A stretch of DNA of 64,000 bases from CAYNJG01 sp965216885. GTDB taxonomy: Bacteria > Planctomycetota > Planctomycetia > Pirellulales > Pirellulaceae. The stretch covers positions 4,712,001-4,776,000 of the forward strand of contig OZ244209.1 in assembly GCA_965216885.1 (NCBI GenBank). The letters are read 5' to 3'. A program made the translations under genes and the position numbers. Under the pieces are notes generated by a model. It worked only from the letters and a program-made list of their open reading frames with translations. It searched no databases and was not told the DNA's origin. This document shows positions 26,089 to 35,305 of this stretch, in pieces (position 1 is the first letter of the stretch; each line of letters begins with the position of its first letter).

Positions 26089-27666
26089 ATGAAATACAGA
26101 CTCGTCAACTCATTGGCCTGGACCTCATTGGCCTGGACATTGGCATTCACGCCGTTGGCCCTTTCGGAGTCCACAGACGGCAACCAGTTGTCCGCCAAGA
26201 CCGATACCGGAACCGTGCGTACCGTGGGGTTCCAGGATCGCGGCGACATCGACGCGTTGTTTGGGGATCCATTCAGCGGAACCCCTGCCGCGTCCCCGTC
26301 CGTCGCTCCGCCTCGGCAGGTCGCTCCGGTAGTGCCTCCCGAACCCGTGCCTCCGGCGCCGGCTTCTGATTCGACCACAGCGCCGGTCGTAAGTTCAGCG
26401 ACCATACCCGAGTCGACTTCGCCACCGGCCGTGATCGCCAACGTCACCGACACGATGCCCATTACGGGTGTGGTTCCTGCCAGCGGTGTATGCTGTGACG
26501 ACGGCAGCTGTGACTCGCCGGGTTGTACGGATGCGGGCTGTAGCGACGCATGCGGTTGCGAACCAACATGCTCATCCAGTTGCGGATCGGCCTGCGGAGG
26601 CGGATGTTCGTTGGGCCTTTGCGATTGCGAGCTTGGCGATGCGTTCACACTCAGCGGACTGCTGCACGGCGACTGCCCACCCTGCGTGGACGTGGGTGGC
26701 TGGGCATCGGCTGGCTTCCACACTCGGGGTAACGATCTGTTCAACAGCCGGCCCGACGAGCTCGCCTTCCATCAGGTCTGGCTCTACGCAGAGAAAGTCG
26801 CCGACGCGTGCGAAAGCCCGTTCGGTTTCCGCGTTGACGCGATGTACGGCATTGATGCCGGCGATACGCAGGCGTTTGGTAACCCCAACGGCAGCTGGGA
26901 CTTTGACAATGGATTCGACCACGACGACTACGGTTGGGCGATTCCTCAGCTGTATGGTGAATACGCTTTTGGTGACTGGAGCATCAAGGCAGGTCACTTC
27001 TATACATTGATTGGCTACGAGGTCGTGACGGCTCCGGACAACTTCTTCTACAGCCACGCGATGACGATGTACAACAGCGAGCCGTTCACGCACACGGGCG
27101 TCCTGGCAACGGGCTCACTCTCGGACAGCCTGACGGTCTACGGCGGCTGGACGCTGGGCTGGGACACGGGCTTCGACCAGCTCAATGACGGCAGCTCGTG
27201 GCTTGGTGGAGCCAGTTACGCGATGAACGACAGCGCATCGCTGACCTACATTTCGACCGCCGGGAACTTTGGTTGGAGAGGCGACGACGCCTACTCGCAC
27301 AGCGTTGTGCTGGACCTCACGATGACCGACAAACTGAATTGGGTCATCCAGAGCGACCTCGTTCGTGTCGCTTCGACGGGCGAAGACAACGTCGGCCTGA
27401 ACCAGTACTTCCTGTACTCGGTCAGCGACTGCATTGGCCTGGGAGCTCGACTGGAATGGTGGAAGGGCGACGTACTGACAGGATATGCTCCTCACGGAGC
27501 CGTCCTACCAACCGACGGCAGCCTCTCGTACTACGCGGCCACCTTCGGAGCCAACGTGCGTCCGCATGCGAACCTGGTAATTCGCCCGGAAGTCCGAGTC
27601 GACTGGTCGCCCGCGGCGGACTACGACGAGACTTACTTCGGAATCGACGCCGTGGTCACGTTCTAG
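26089..27666 (+). CDS. BBP2-family outer-membrane beta-barrel with cysteine-rich N-terminal segment
   Basis: ATG 26089 has AAGGAA upstream and gives a signal peptide containing a 5-residue duplication (SLAWTSLAWT). The 525-residue product has a Pro/Ser-rich linker (60-130), then a stretch with 13 cysteines between residues 135 and 180. The BBP2/OmpL-like barrel follows: YAEKVADACESPFGFRVDAMYGID-type strands, WAIPQLYGEYAFGDWSIKAGHFYTLIGYE, and a C-terminal strand ending in Phe (DAVVTF), the BAM recognition signature. It probably sits in the outer membrane as a porin. The cysteine-rich region may cross-link or anchor it to the wall-like proteinaceous layer of planctomycetes (inference). A factor-independent terminator follows. 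Confidence 0.85.
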   Translation: MKYRLVNSLAWTSLAWTLAFTPLALSESTDGNQLSAKTDTGTVRTVGFQDRGDIDALFGDPFSGTPAASPSVAPPRQVAPVVPPEPVPPAPASDSTTAPVVSSATIPESTSPPAVIANVTDTMPITGVVPASGVCCDDGSCDSPGCTDAGCSDACGCEPTCSSSCGSACGGGCSLGLCDCELGDAFTLSGLLHGDCPPCVDVGGWASAGFHTRGNDLFNSRPDELAFHQVWLYAEKVADACESPFGFRVDAMYGIDAGDTQAFGNPNGSWDFDNGFDHDDYGWAIPQLYGEYAFGDWSIKAGHFYTLIGYEVVTAPDNFFYSHAMTMYNSEPFTHTGVLATGSLSDSLTVYGGWTLGWDTGFDQLNDGSSWLGGASYAMNDSASLTYISTAGNFGWRGDDAYSHSVVLDLTMTDKLNWVIQSDLVRVASTGEDNVGLNQYFLYSVSDCIGLGARLEWWKGDVLTGYAPHGAVLPTDGSLSYYAATFGANVRPHANLVIRPEVRVDWSPAADYDETYFGIDAVVTF

Positions 27667-27698
27667 TGAGTTGATTCAGACGTTCGATCGACAATAAG

Positions 27699-27732
27699 CG
27701 GCCGCATTCGAAAGAGTGCGGTCGTTTTTTTT
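27699..27732 (+). terminator. Factor-independent terminator after the porin gene
   Basis: An 11-bp stem, CGGCCGCATTC pairing with GAGTGCGGTCG (one G-T wobble pair at two positions), closes a GAAA tetraloop and is followed directly by a run of eight T at 27725-27732. It begins 32 bases after the porin stop. Confidence 0.85.
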
Positions 27733-27960
27733 GGAGGCTCCTGCCGAACCGCGGCAGGAGTGCGCCGAGCCACCCAGGGTATTGGCCTCGGGTTAGGTTC
27801 GGCTGTTCTTTGATCGGATGTTCGCCGGCGAGTCTTTCCGCTTACCGATATCGGCCAGAGAGCTTTGGTCACGGCGGATGGACCGCTAATCCACGATTTC
27901 CAAGATTTCTGGACTAACGGTCGGGCTTAGGTCACGTTGGTGGACTAACCAATTGAAGTG

Positions 27961-28127
27961 CTGCGGTTCGGCGGGAGCCTCACCCTCCCGTGAATGACGT
28001 TTGCCGGGGGACCGAGACTGCATGCGGGCTGCGGTTCGGCGGGAGCCTCACCCTCCCGGTGAATGACGTCTTGCCGGGGGATACTGAAACTGCATGCGGT
28101 CGGCGGGAGCCTCACCCTCCCGGTGAA
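27961..28127. repeat. Three tandem copies of a 64-68 bp unit containing a palindromic core
   Basis: The core GCGGGAGCCTCACCCTCCCG is repeated at 27971-27990, 28039-28058 and 28103-28122, spaced 68 and 64 bases apart. Each core can form a hairpin (CGGGAG/CTCCCG around CCTCACC). The flanks TGCGGTTCGGC and GTGAATGACGTnTTGCCGGGGGA are shared by the first two copies and partly by the third. The unit resembles the REP-like elements scattered in planctomycete intergenic regions. The rest of 27667-28160 holds the porin terminator and no gene. Confidence 0.8.
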
Positions 28128-28160
28128 CTACTGCAAAGGCGTATGGCTATTCGGCGACAC

Positions 28161-28976
28161 TTATTCAGCCACAGGTAGCTTCAGCGTGAACGCCGTGCCC
28201 TTGCCTTCTGTACTCGCGACGCGAATACGGCCGTTGTGAGCTTCGATGATGTCGCGGCAGGCAGAGAGCCCAAGTCCCGTTCCGCCCTTGCCGCTCTCGT
28301 CCGGGCCATCTTTTGTTGAGAAGAACGGATCGAAGATGCGAGGTAGCTTGTCGCCGGGAATCCCGGTTCCGTTGTCGCGAACGGTCAGTTCATTGACATT
28401 GTTCGCCGAATCATGTTTGAGCCGAATGACGACTTCGCCACCGTCCGGCAATGCCTGTCGAGCGTTAATCAGCAGGTTGAGCAGTACTTGTTGAATTTCA
28501 TTACCGCGTGCCAGAGTCGGCGGGACGTCGTCGATCTCCTGCGTCAGGTGGATGCGGTATTTGTTGAGCTCCCGTTCGATCAGCACGAGCGTGTCGTCGA
28601 TCAACTGCTTCAGGCTCACGCGTTCGAACTTGCCGCTGCGATTGCGGGCGGCGCCCAGAATGTTGGTGGTGATTTTCGCGGCACGGTCGCCGGCATCGAG
28701 AACTTTTTGGAGATTTCGCTGCCGAGTCTCTTCGTCTTTCGCTCGCATCGCCATGCGGGTGTAGTTGATCACCGACATCAGCACGTTGTTGAATTCGTGC
28801 GTTGTCGTGCTTAGCAGTTCGCCCAACGTCGCCATCCTGCCCGCTTGTTCAAGCTTTGACTCCAGTAACTCGATCTTTCGCTTGAGTTCAGCCGTCTCGG
28901 AGGGGGCGTCAATACTCACCGGGGTGAGGGTGGAGCTAGTGGGAGTTGCGGGCGAGCCTGGAAGCATTGCTATCAC
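28161..28976 (-). CDS. Soluble sensor histidine kinase
   Basis: The 271-residue protein has no membrane segment. A Ser/Thr-rich N-terminus and a short coiled coil (about residues 28-48) lead to the H-box STTTHEFNNVLM with His60. The catalytic domain carries the N-box NEIQQVLLNLLINARQAL, the G1 box DNGTGIP, an F-box FDPFFSTK and the G2 box GGTGLGLSACRDII. It would autophosphorylate and pass phosphate to an unlinked response regulator. The sensing input must come from a partner protein or the short N-terminus. The gene stands alone next to the palindromic repeat cluster. Confidence 0.9.
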   Translation of the reverse strand: MIAMLPGSPATPTSSTLTPVSIDAPSETAELKRKIELLESKLEQAGRMATLGELLSTTTHEFNNVLMSVINYTRMAMRAKDEETRQRNLQKVLDAGDRAAKITTNILGAARNRSGKFERVSLKQLIDDTLVLIERELNKYRIHLTQEIDDVPPTLARGNEIQQVLLNLLINARQALPDGGEVVIRLKHDSANNVNELTVRDNGTGIPGDKLPRIFDPFFSTKDGPDESGKGGTGLGLSACRDIIEAHNGRIRVASTEGKGTAFTLKLPVAE

Positions 28977-29092
28977 TCGAGGGATAAAGTTCGGGACATC
29001 TCCTATATCGTCGAAACGGGCTCGAACACTGCACCGTGAACGCGTTATATTAATCCGAGAATGGATTTCGCGTGGCTAGTTGGAGAAACAGT

Positions 29093-29353
29093 ATGCATAC
29101 CGTCGAGCTTTACGAGCGAGCCAAAGAGCTGGCAGAGACCATGGGCTATCAGGTCCGCGAAGAGAATCTGGGCGGCATTGGTGGCGGAGCTTGCGAAGTT
29201 GCCGGACGGAAGTGCGTCTTCGTCGACATCGCGTTGAATGCCGTCGAGCAGCTTGATCAGTTGGTCGTCGCGATCAGCCGTGACCCAACTCTGCATACGT
29301 TCAGCATGCCAGTAGAACTGGCCGAGTATTTCCCACTGCGCCGCGCCGCCTGA
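29093..29353 (+). CDS. Small conserved-looking cytoplasmic protein
   Basis: ATG 29093 has GGAG shortly upstream and gives an 86-residue product; an in-frame GTG at 29072 is the alternative. The sequence has a helix-rich start (LYERAKELAETMGYQVREE), a glycine-rich turn with CEVAGRKCVFVD, and a C-terminal ending in PVELAEYFPLRRAA. It has the look of a real globular protein of unknown function. It is transcribed divergently from the histidine kinase, with 116 bases between. Confidence 0.65.
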   Translation: MHTVELYERAKELAETMGYQVREENLGGIGGGACEVAGRKCVFVDIALNAVEQLDQLVVAISRDPTLHTFSMPVELAEYFPLRRAA

Positions 29354-29471
29354 TAGCAGTTCGACTGAACCGTCGAGGCTGCTTTACTGGGCACGCGTGA
29401 AATCCAGGCAGTCTGATGCCGCGCCGCCGGCAACGAACGAACCGGCGTGCGATGGGAAATGACGTCCGATT

Positions 29472-29852
29472 CTATTTCTTCCAGGCGTCCGACGAATCGT
29501 CGGAAATAAATCCGCCGCCAAAGCGGAAGAACGCATCCGTACTCAACTTTTCGTCCCAGATAATCTCAATCGGGATGTTCATGTCTGCGGACGACGTCGG
29601 AATCGTCACCAGCAGATAATCATCCGCAAGGTTGTGGCGATAGTTGAAGCCGATGCCGCCTTCGGAAATATCTCGAGTCTGCAACGTGATCGGACGGCCG
29701 GTGGGTTGCATGTCGTCGTCGAGCGGTTGTGCCTGAAGCTCGGCATTCCAGATGTAGCGGTCGCTGCGGCCCGGAATCGTATCGGGACGCTCGTCACCAA
29801 AGACGAGCTGAACAATGTCGACAGCGAGTTGTGCGTCAGATGTTTTGACCAT
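29472..29852 (-). CDS. PilZ-like domain protein
   Basis: The 126-residue product starts at ATG 29852, with GAGGG upstream. The core has the beta-barrel pattern of PilZ domains: RYIWNAELQAQPL at the start, then TLQTRDISEGGIGFNYRH, where the D-x-S-x-x-G motif is diagnostic, and DAFFRFGGGFI at the end. PilZ domains bind cyclic di-GMP. The N-terminal RxxxR half-site is weaker here, so ligand binding is not certain. The upstream extension of the frame to 30020 looks non-coding. Confidence 0.75.
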   Translation of the reverse strand: MVKTSDAQLAVDIVQLVFGDERPDTIPGRSDRYIWNAELQAQPLDDDMQPTGRPITLQTRDISEGGIGFNYRHNLADDYLLVTIPTSSADMNIPIEIIWDEKLSTDAFFRFGGGFISDDSSDAWKK

Positions 29853-30183
29853 TTTATTTGCCCTCGTTCGGAATTGTACGTCATGCCCTAATTCGACCCA
29901 GCCGCGCAGCCCACGGGTTTCCCCAACTTTTCTTGTGTTGAAAAAATACAACGGCTCATAATCCAAACAGCACCGGTATTCGGAACTACCGAAGCTGAGG
30001 TTTCGCGGCGTAGAGGGCAAAACATGCGCACGAATTGCGCAATCCCCATCAGACGAATGGAGATCTCTTCAGCGATCGCGCGTGGTAGTCGCGTGGCCGG
30101 CGGCGTAAGAACATCGAGCGCACGTCGACTCGCCTCGCCGTGGCGCGTGACTGAATGTCCGCGTGACTGGCTGTCGCGCTAGC
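29853..30183. other. Intergenic region, no gene seen
   Basis: About 330 bases lie between the start of the PilZ gene and the stop of nadD, both on the minus strand. The region should carry the PilZ promoter. I see short open frames only, with no start signals, and no clear structured RNA. Confidence 0.4.
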
Positions 30184-30795
30184 CTAGCTGTCGGTGTAGA
30201 GGCTCGCCGCCTCGATAAACTGCTCGACGGCACGCGGAGTTTGAAACCGGATCGACCGGCCGGTGGCGATGCGATCACGAATCTCAGTGCTGCTGATTCC
30301 CATCTGCGGCATGTTCACCACAAGACGTTGAAGTACAGCCTGCCGTTCCGCCGGAATAATGTCATCGAGCACACTGAAGTCCACGTCGGCACTACCGGGG
30401 CGGTTCACGACCACGATACTCGCGATTTCACAAATCTCCCTCGGCTCGCGCCACGACGGTAGATCGAAGAGCGAGTCCGCTCCCATCAGAAAGAACAGTT
30501 CATCCTCCGGCTGTTCGGCTCGCAAGGTTCGCAAAGTGTCGATGGTGTAGCTGACGCCGCCGCGCTGCAACTCGACATCCCAGGCCACGATCGACTGATG
30601 TCCACCGACAGCCAGATTTAGCATTTCCAGCCGGTGCTCGTCAGCCGCTCGGCCCTTGCCTTGCTTGTGCGGCGGAATTGCCGCTGGAACCAGGCGGACT
30701 TCATCCAGCTCACACTGCTCGCGACACATCTCCGCCAACAGCAGGTGTCCATAGTGGACCGGGTCGAAGGATCCGCCAAAAATGCCGATACGCAT
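30184..30795 (-). CDS. nadD: Nicotinate-nucleotide adenylyltransferase
   Basis: The 203-residue enzyme makes nicotinate adenine dinucleotide from nicotinate mononucleotide and ATP. It opens with MRIGIFGGSFDPVHYGHLLL, which contains the nucleotidyltransferase HxGH motif, and has the C-terminal ISSTEIRDRI segment (the ISSTxIR motif). The middle shows MGADSLFDLPSWREPREI, as in the NadD family. Its length fits. It is transcribed away from priA, with about 140 bases of divergent intergenic DNA between. Confidence 0.95.
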   Translation of the reverse strand: MRIGIFGGSFDPVHYGHLLLAEMCREQCELDEVRLVPAAIPPHKQGKGRAADEHRLEMLNLAVGGHQSIVAWDVELQRGGVSYTIDTLRTLRAEQPEDELFFLMGADSLFDLPSWREPREICEIASIVVVNRPGSADVDFSVLDDIIPAERQAVLQRLVVNMPQMGISSTEIRDRIATGRSIRFQTPRAVEQFIEAASLYTDS

Positions 30796-30932
30796 CGAAT
30801 TACCACAGTTTGGGGACTCGTTGATTCATGTTTCCACTGGTATCGTAGTTTGCCGGACTCAGATGGAGTACCCGCCGCAACGAGCTACTTGCTGGCGATC
30901 GACGGGCTCCACGAACGCAAGGAATCTCCGTC

Positions 30933-33209
30933 GTGTCGCAGCAGAAAGCTCTCTTTGATGTTGAGCCTGAGCCGTGGGAGATCGACGATGCGCAGGCGCA
31001 ACTCATCGCAACAGTTGTTTTCGCGGAAGGCGCACCCGGTGAATTCGATTACACCGTACCGGCGGAGCTCGAGGAAGAAGTCGCCGTCGGCAAACGGCTC
31101 CGTGTCCCACTTGGTCGTGGCAACCGCGCGGTAGTTGGCTACTGCATTGAACTGGCAACCCGCCCCGTGACGCGCAGACTGAAGGCAGTACTGAGTGTCG
31201 TGGACCAACACGCGCTGTTAACGCGAAAAATGTTGAGTCTCACTCGCTGGATTGCAGACGAGTACCTGTGCACGTTTGGCAAGGTCCTTGAAACGGTCGT
31301 TCCCGCAGCGGTACGAGGACAGGCCGGAACGTACGTGGCCAAGTTTTTCAGCGTCTCCACGAAAGTCGCCGCACGGCTAACGCAACTGAAGCTTCCACCG
31401 AAACAGTTCGCCGTCGTTCAATGCCTCGCGTCCGCTCCTGCTCCCATGACACAAGCCGCGCTGCTGAAGGCGGCTGGATGCACGGCGGCGCCCGTGAAAG
31501 CTCTCGTCGCCAAGGGACTCGTTGAAGTCGACCGGAAACGCGTCTACCGCATGGAAGACGACGAAGAGATGGCCGCTCAGGACGGCGACATCGAGATGAA
31601 CGCCGACCAGCAGCAAGCCGTCGATCATGTCGTCAAAGCTCTTCGTGATCAGCGACATGAGAACGTGCTGCTGCATGGGGTCACTGGCAGCGGCAAGACG
31701 GAGGTCTACATTCGCATCATCCGCGAAGTCATCACCTACGGTCGCCAGGCGATCGTGCTGGTTCCGGAAATCAGCCTCACGCCTCAAACCGTGCGACGAT
31801 TTCGTTCCCGGTTTGCCAGCGTCGCCGTGCTGCACAGTCACCTGACGCCCTCCGAGCGCAACTGGCACTGGCAACGCATCGCCAGGGGAGAAGTTCAGGT
31901 CATCGTCGGCGCCCGTAGCGCCATCTTCGCTCCAACGCCCAATCTGGGCCTGATTGTGTTGGACGAAGAACACGACGGCTCCTTCAAGCAGGACAACGTC
32001 CCCCGCTATCACACTCGGGATGTCGCCATGCGTCGCGCGGAGACGGAAAGCATCCCGCTCATTCTCGGTTCCGCCACCCCGTCCCTGGCCAGCTGGCAGG
32101 CGACCCGCGACAACCGTGCGACGCTGCTGTCCATGCCCAATCGTGTGCTCGATTTGCCCTTGCCGGATGTCTCGGTGATCGACCTCCGCATCGAATTCCA
32201 GAACCGCTTTTCGCGGGGAGCCATCAGCCGCCCGCTGGTGCAATCGATCAACGAGGCGCTCAGTAACAAAGGGCAAGTGATCCTGCTGTTGAATCGAAGA
32301 GGATTCTCCACGCACATTCAGTGTCCGGCTTGCGGTGGTGTCGTGAAGTGCAACGAATGCGACGTCGCGTTGACCCACCATCGCGACAACGACAAGGTCA
32401 TCTGTCACTACTGCGACTACCAAACGAACGCGCCGGCGAGATGCCCGGAATGCGGGTTCGAGGGCATCCGCTACGGCGGCTTGGGGACGCAACGCCTGGA
32501 AGCCGAAGTGAAATCCCGCTTTCCCAACTCTCCATGTATCCGGATGGATTCGGACACGATGCGAAAGCATGGCAGCCACGAAGAGGCGTTGAGCCAGTTT
32601 CGCAAGGGCGACATCGACATCCTGCTTGGTACGCAGATGATCGCCAAGGGGCTGGATTTTCCCAACGTGACGCTGGTGGGCGTGATCAACGCCGATTCGG
32701 GGCTACACCTGCCGGACTTTCGAGCGGCCGAGCGCACGTTTCAATTGGTGACACAGGTCGCCGGACGGACCGGTCGCGGCATGCAGGGCGGACGCGTTGT
32801 GGTACAGACATTCAGCCCGGAGCACTACGCGATCGAATGTGCGAAGCGACACGACTACCACCGGTTCGCCGAAGAAGAAATGGAAATCCGCAGCGTGATG
32901 AACTACCCACCGTTTGGCTCGATGGTGCGTATCATCCTGCGTGGTGAGTCGGAGGCGAGGACCCGTGCTTTCGCGGACGAATTGGCGGCTGCCATGCAAC
33001 AGTACATAGCCTCGAAAGAAGCCGAGGTTCGGTTCCTTGGTCCCAGCCCTGCCCCACTGGCGAAACTTCGCAATATGTTTCGCTTTCACATTGTCATGCA
33101 GGGCGAGAAACAAATCATGCAAGCAGCCGTGCGGTTCGCGGAAAACGCCAAAAAAGCACCCGACGACGTGCAATGGCTGGCGGACGTTGAACCGCAGGAC
33201 ATGCTCTGA
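30933..33209 (+). CDS. priA: Primosomal protein N' (replication restart helicase PriA)
   Basis: PriA binds stalled forks and reloads DnaB. The 758-residue product (GTG 30933, with AAGGA 9 bases upstream) has the N-terminal DNA-binding domain. Walker A GVTGSGKTEVY follows at residues 249-259, with the DEAH-box-like LDEEHDG at 341-347. Eight zinc-site cysteines are at 462, 465, 471, 474, 489, 492, 502 and 505. GTQMIAKGLDFPNVTLVG and AGRTGRG are the C-terminal helicase motifs. The family is usually near 730 residues, so the gene is full length. Confidence 0.95.
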   Translation: MSQQKALFDVEPEPWEIDDAQAQLIATVVFAEGAPGEFDYTVPAELEEEVAVGKRLRVPLGRGNRAVVGYCIELATRPVTRRLKAVLSVVDQHALLTRKMLSLTRWIADEYLCTFGKVLETVVPAAVRGQAGTYVAKFFSVSTKVAARLTQLKLPPKQFAVVQCLASAPAPMTQAALLKAAGCTAAPVKALVAKGLVEVDRKRVYRMEDDEEMAAQDGDIEMNADQQQAVDHVVKALRDQRHENVLLHGVTGSGKTEVYIRIIREVITYGRQAIVLVPEISLTPQTVRRFRSRFASVAVLHSHLTPSERNWHWQRIARGEVQVIVGARSAIFAPTPNLGLIVLDEEHDGSFKQDNVPRYHTRDVAMRRAETESIPLILGSATPSLASWQATRDNRATLLSMPNRVLDLPLPDVSVIDLRIEFQNRFSRGAISRPLVQSINEALSNKGQVILLLNRRGFSTHIQCPACGGVVKCNECDVALTHHRDNDKVICHYCDYQTNAPARCPECGFEGIRYGGLGTQRLEAEVKSRFPNSPCIRMDSDTMRKHGSHEEALSQFRKGDIDILLGTQMIAKGLDFPNVTLVGVINADSGLHLPDFRAAERTFQLVTQVAGRTGRGMQGGRVVVQTFSPEHYAIECAKRHDYHRFAEEEMEIRSVMNYPPFGSMVRIILRGESEARTRAFADELAAAMQQYIASKEAEVRFLGPSPAPLAKLRNMFRFHIVMQGEKQIMQAAVRFAENAKKAPDDVQWLADVEPQDML

Positions 33210-33265
33210 GACAACCTGTTCGCATCGCTCTGGCTTATCCTTTTGGCGATCCGTAGAATCAGATT

Positions 33266-35215
33266 ATGTCGTACCGATCATTTAAACGCGTTCTGGGCGA
33301 AACCAGCCTGGAACGCAAATGCCGCATGCTCTTTGGAGTCAGCCTGTTGTTGCTGATCGCCACGGCATTCTGGTACGCAGGCAAGACGGCCGAGGAACTG
33401 GTCAAACAGGGACCAACTCGCACGGGGCGTTCGTTCGTCGCGGAGAAGATCGTCAGCTACCACCACCTCACCTGGAAAGGCAACAACGAGGCCGGTGCCA
33501 GCGACGACTTTAGTGCAATGGACAGTGACCTTGCTGAAGCCATGGGGTCGGAAAACCTGAAGTGGGAAATCCTGGTCCTCGACAAGCGAGGTCTTGGTCC
33601 CGAGTCGCAGGGCAACCCACGTTTTCGTGTTCCGGAAGCTCCGAAGGAACGGGCAATTCTGGAAAATATCCGCAACGAGATCGAAGCTGCCTTCGATGCC
33701 TACGGCCGGGATAAACTACTTCCCACGGAGGCTGGAACACTCCCAGCGCTGGCGGCAGTGGATGACGAGAACTCGCCCTTCAACGCTCGCATCCATGAAC
33801 TCGATTCTGAGGACGGCGACTACCTCTACTATCAACCCATCATCTGGAAGCCCGGCTGCAACATCAACTGCCACCAGAGTACGCGTCAGCGTGTCGATGG
33901 CCAGGGACTCAGCTGCTACACCTACACCGCAGAAGACTGGCTAAAGGAGAAAGACGGCAACGGTCAGCCACTGCCCGACACGTTACGAGTCATGAAAGTC
34001 GTCATGCCGACGGACAAGACTGCAAACGAAATCATGGCCACGCGTAGCGTACTGGCTGCGATCGCGATTGCGACAGTCTTCTTTTCGATGATTGCACTCT
34101 ACGCGGTCGTCCGTTACGTGATCGTGAAACCTCTGAATCACCTCCGTGAGGTCAGCGACGAAATTGGTCGCGGAAACTACGACCTGCGAGCGAACATCCA
34201 GACACGGGACGAGTTTGAGGAGTTGGCGGCATCCTTCAATCGCATGCTGCGGCACCTCGTTGATACGCAGGCCGAATTGCGGACCGTCAACAACGATCTC
34301 GACGGCAAGGTCGATCAGCTCGCTCAGGCGAACATGCAACTACACGAGATGAACCGTGTAAAGAGCGACTTTCTGGCCAGCATGAGCCACGAGCTACGAA
34401 CTCCGCTGAACAGCATTATCGGTTTCGCCGACGTGCTCAAGGAAAACGACAGCCTCAGCGACAAGCAAAAACGCTACGCCGCCAACATCGGCAATTCCGG
34501 CCGAGCGCTGCTGGAAATGATCAACGACATCCTGGACCTCGCCAAGGCCGAGAGCGGCAAGATGGAAGTTCGACTGACCGAATTCCACATCGATCCGGTC
34601 GTGAATTCGCAATGTGATCTGGTGCGATCGCTGTCGGAAGAAAAGAACATCGATCTCACTGCAATCGTGCAACCCGATCTGCCACCGCTGTATCAGGATC
34701 AGGGCAAAATACAGCAGATCATGATCAACCTGCTATCCAACGCCATCAAGTTTACTCCCGAGGGTGGCCGTATCACGGTAACGGCCGAACGCGACCCCAT
34801 GCGTCACCTCGTGCTAACCGTCCAGGATACGGGCGTTGGGATTGCCGAAGAAGAGCGACGGGTCATTTTCGAAAAATTCCGACAGGGCACACGTACCGTG
34901 GGAACGGATCATCTGACGCGTGAGTTTTCCGGTAGCGGCCTGGGACTTTCGATCGTGAAGGAGCTCAGCAAACTACTGGGCGGTGAAGTCTCGTTTGAAA
35001 GCGAACTTGGAAAGGGCAGCAAATTCATCATTCGTGTCCCCTGGACGCTGGCCGACCAACCACGCGTCGACAACTCCATTCAGCAGCGTCTGGATGAAGT
35101 CACGAAACCACGACCGCTCGAATTCTCTTCTACTCTTACACGGGTTGGCGACGAAGGCCCCGGTACTGCGGAAACGGATCGTTCCACGGCCGCGGACCCT
35201 TCATCAGCAAAATAA
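33266..35215 (+). CDS. Membrane sensor histidine kinase with DUF3365-like periplasmic domain and CX3CH motif
   Basis: The 649-residue kinase has TM1 (about residues 21-38), a periplasmic domain to about 260 and TM2 (about 261-283). A HAMP domain follows (to about 335), then a coiled coil, the H-box ASMSHELRTP with His375, and a full catalytic domain (NLLSNAIKFTPEGG, DTGVGI, GSGLGLSIVKEL). The periplasmic part matches the Tll0287/DUF3365 type that in some sensors holds a c-type haem. Here the motif is C198-N-I-N-C202-H203, with three residues between the cysteines instead of two. Sensing of redox state, oxygen or NO is a reasonable but unproven role. No response regulator is adjacent. Confidence 0.85.
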   Translation: MSYRSFKRVLGETSLERKCRMLFGVSLLLLIATAFWYAGKTAEELVKQGPTRTGRSFVAEKIVSYHHLTWKGNNEAGASDDFSAMDSDLAEAMGSENLKWEILVLDKRGLGPESQGNPRFRVPEAPKERAILENIRNEIEAAFDAYGRDKLLPTEAGTLPALAAVDDENSPFNARIHELDSEDGDYLYYQPIIWKPGCNINCHQSTRQRVDGQGLSCYTYTAEDWLKEKDGNGQPLPDTLRVMKVVMPTDKTANEIMATRSVLAAIAIATVFFSMIALYAVVRYVIVKPLNHLREVSDEIGRGNYDLRANIQTRDEFEELAASFNRMLRHLVDTQAELRTVNNDLDGKVDQLAQANMQLHEMNRVKSDFLASMSHELRTPLNSIIGFADVLKENDSLSDKQKRYAANIGNSGRALLEMINDILDLAKAESGKMEVRLTEFHIDPVVNSQCDLVRSLSEEKNIDLTAIVQPDLPPLYQDQGKIQQIMINLLSNAIKFTPEGGRITVTAERDPMRHLVLTVQDTGVGIAEEERRVIFEKFRQGTRTVGTDHLTREFSGSGLGLSIVKELSKLLGGEVSFESELGKGSKFIIRVPWTLADQPRVDNSIQQRLDEVTKPRPLEFSSTLTRVGDEGPGTAETDRSTAADPSSAK

Positions 35216-35305
35216 CATCAGGCAACCCATCGACCGGTCTCGCGACTGTGCCCTGTGAACGGTCGCCGCCCCTTAATCAACTTTTCGACAATCCTGTGAG
35301 ACAAT

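Noticed and set aside
25812..26744. 310-codon minus-strand frame
   Set aside because: Overlaps the porin gene, which has a signal peptide, barrel motifs and terminator; the antisense product is low-complexity.
31377..32579. 400-codon minus-strand frame
   Set aside because: Shadow of priA, whose motifs fully account for the region.
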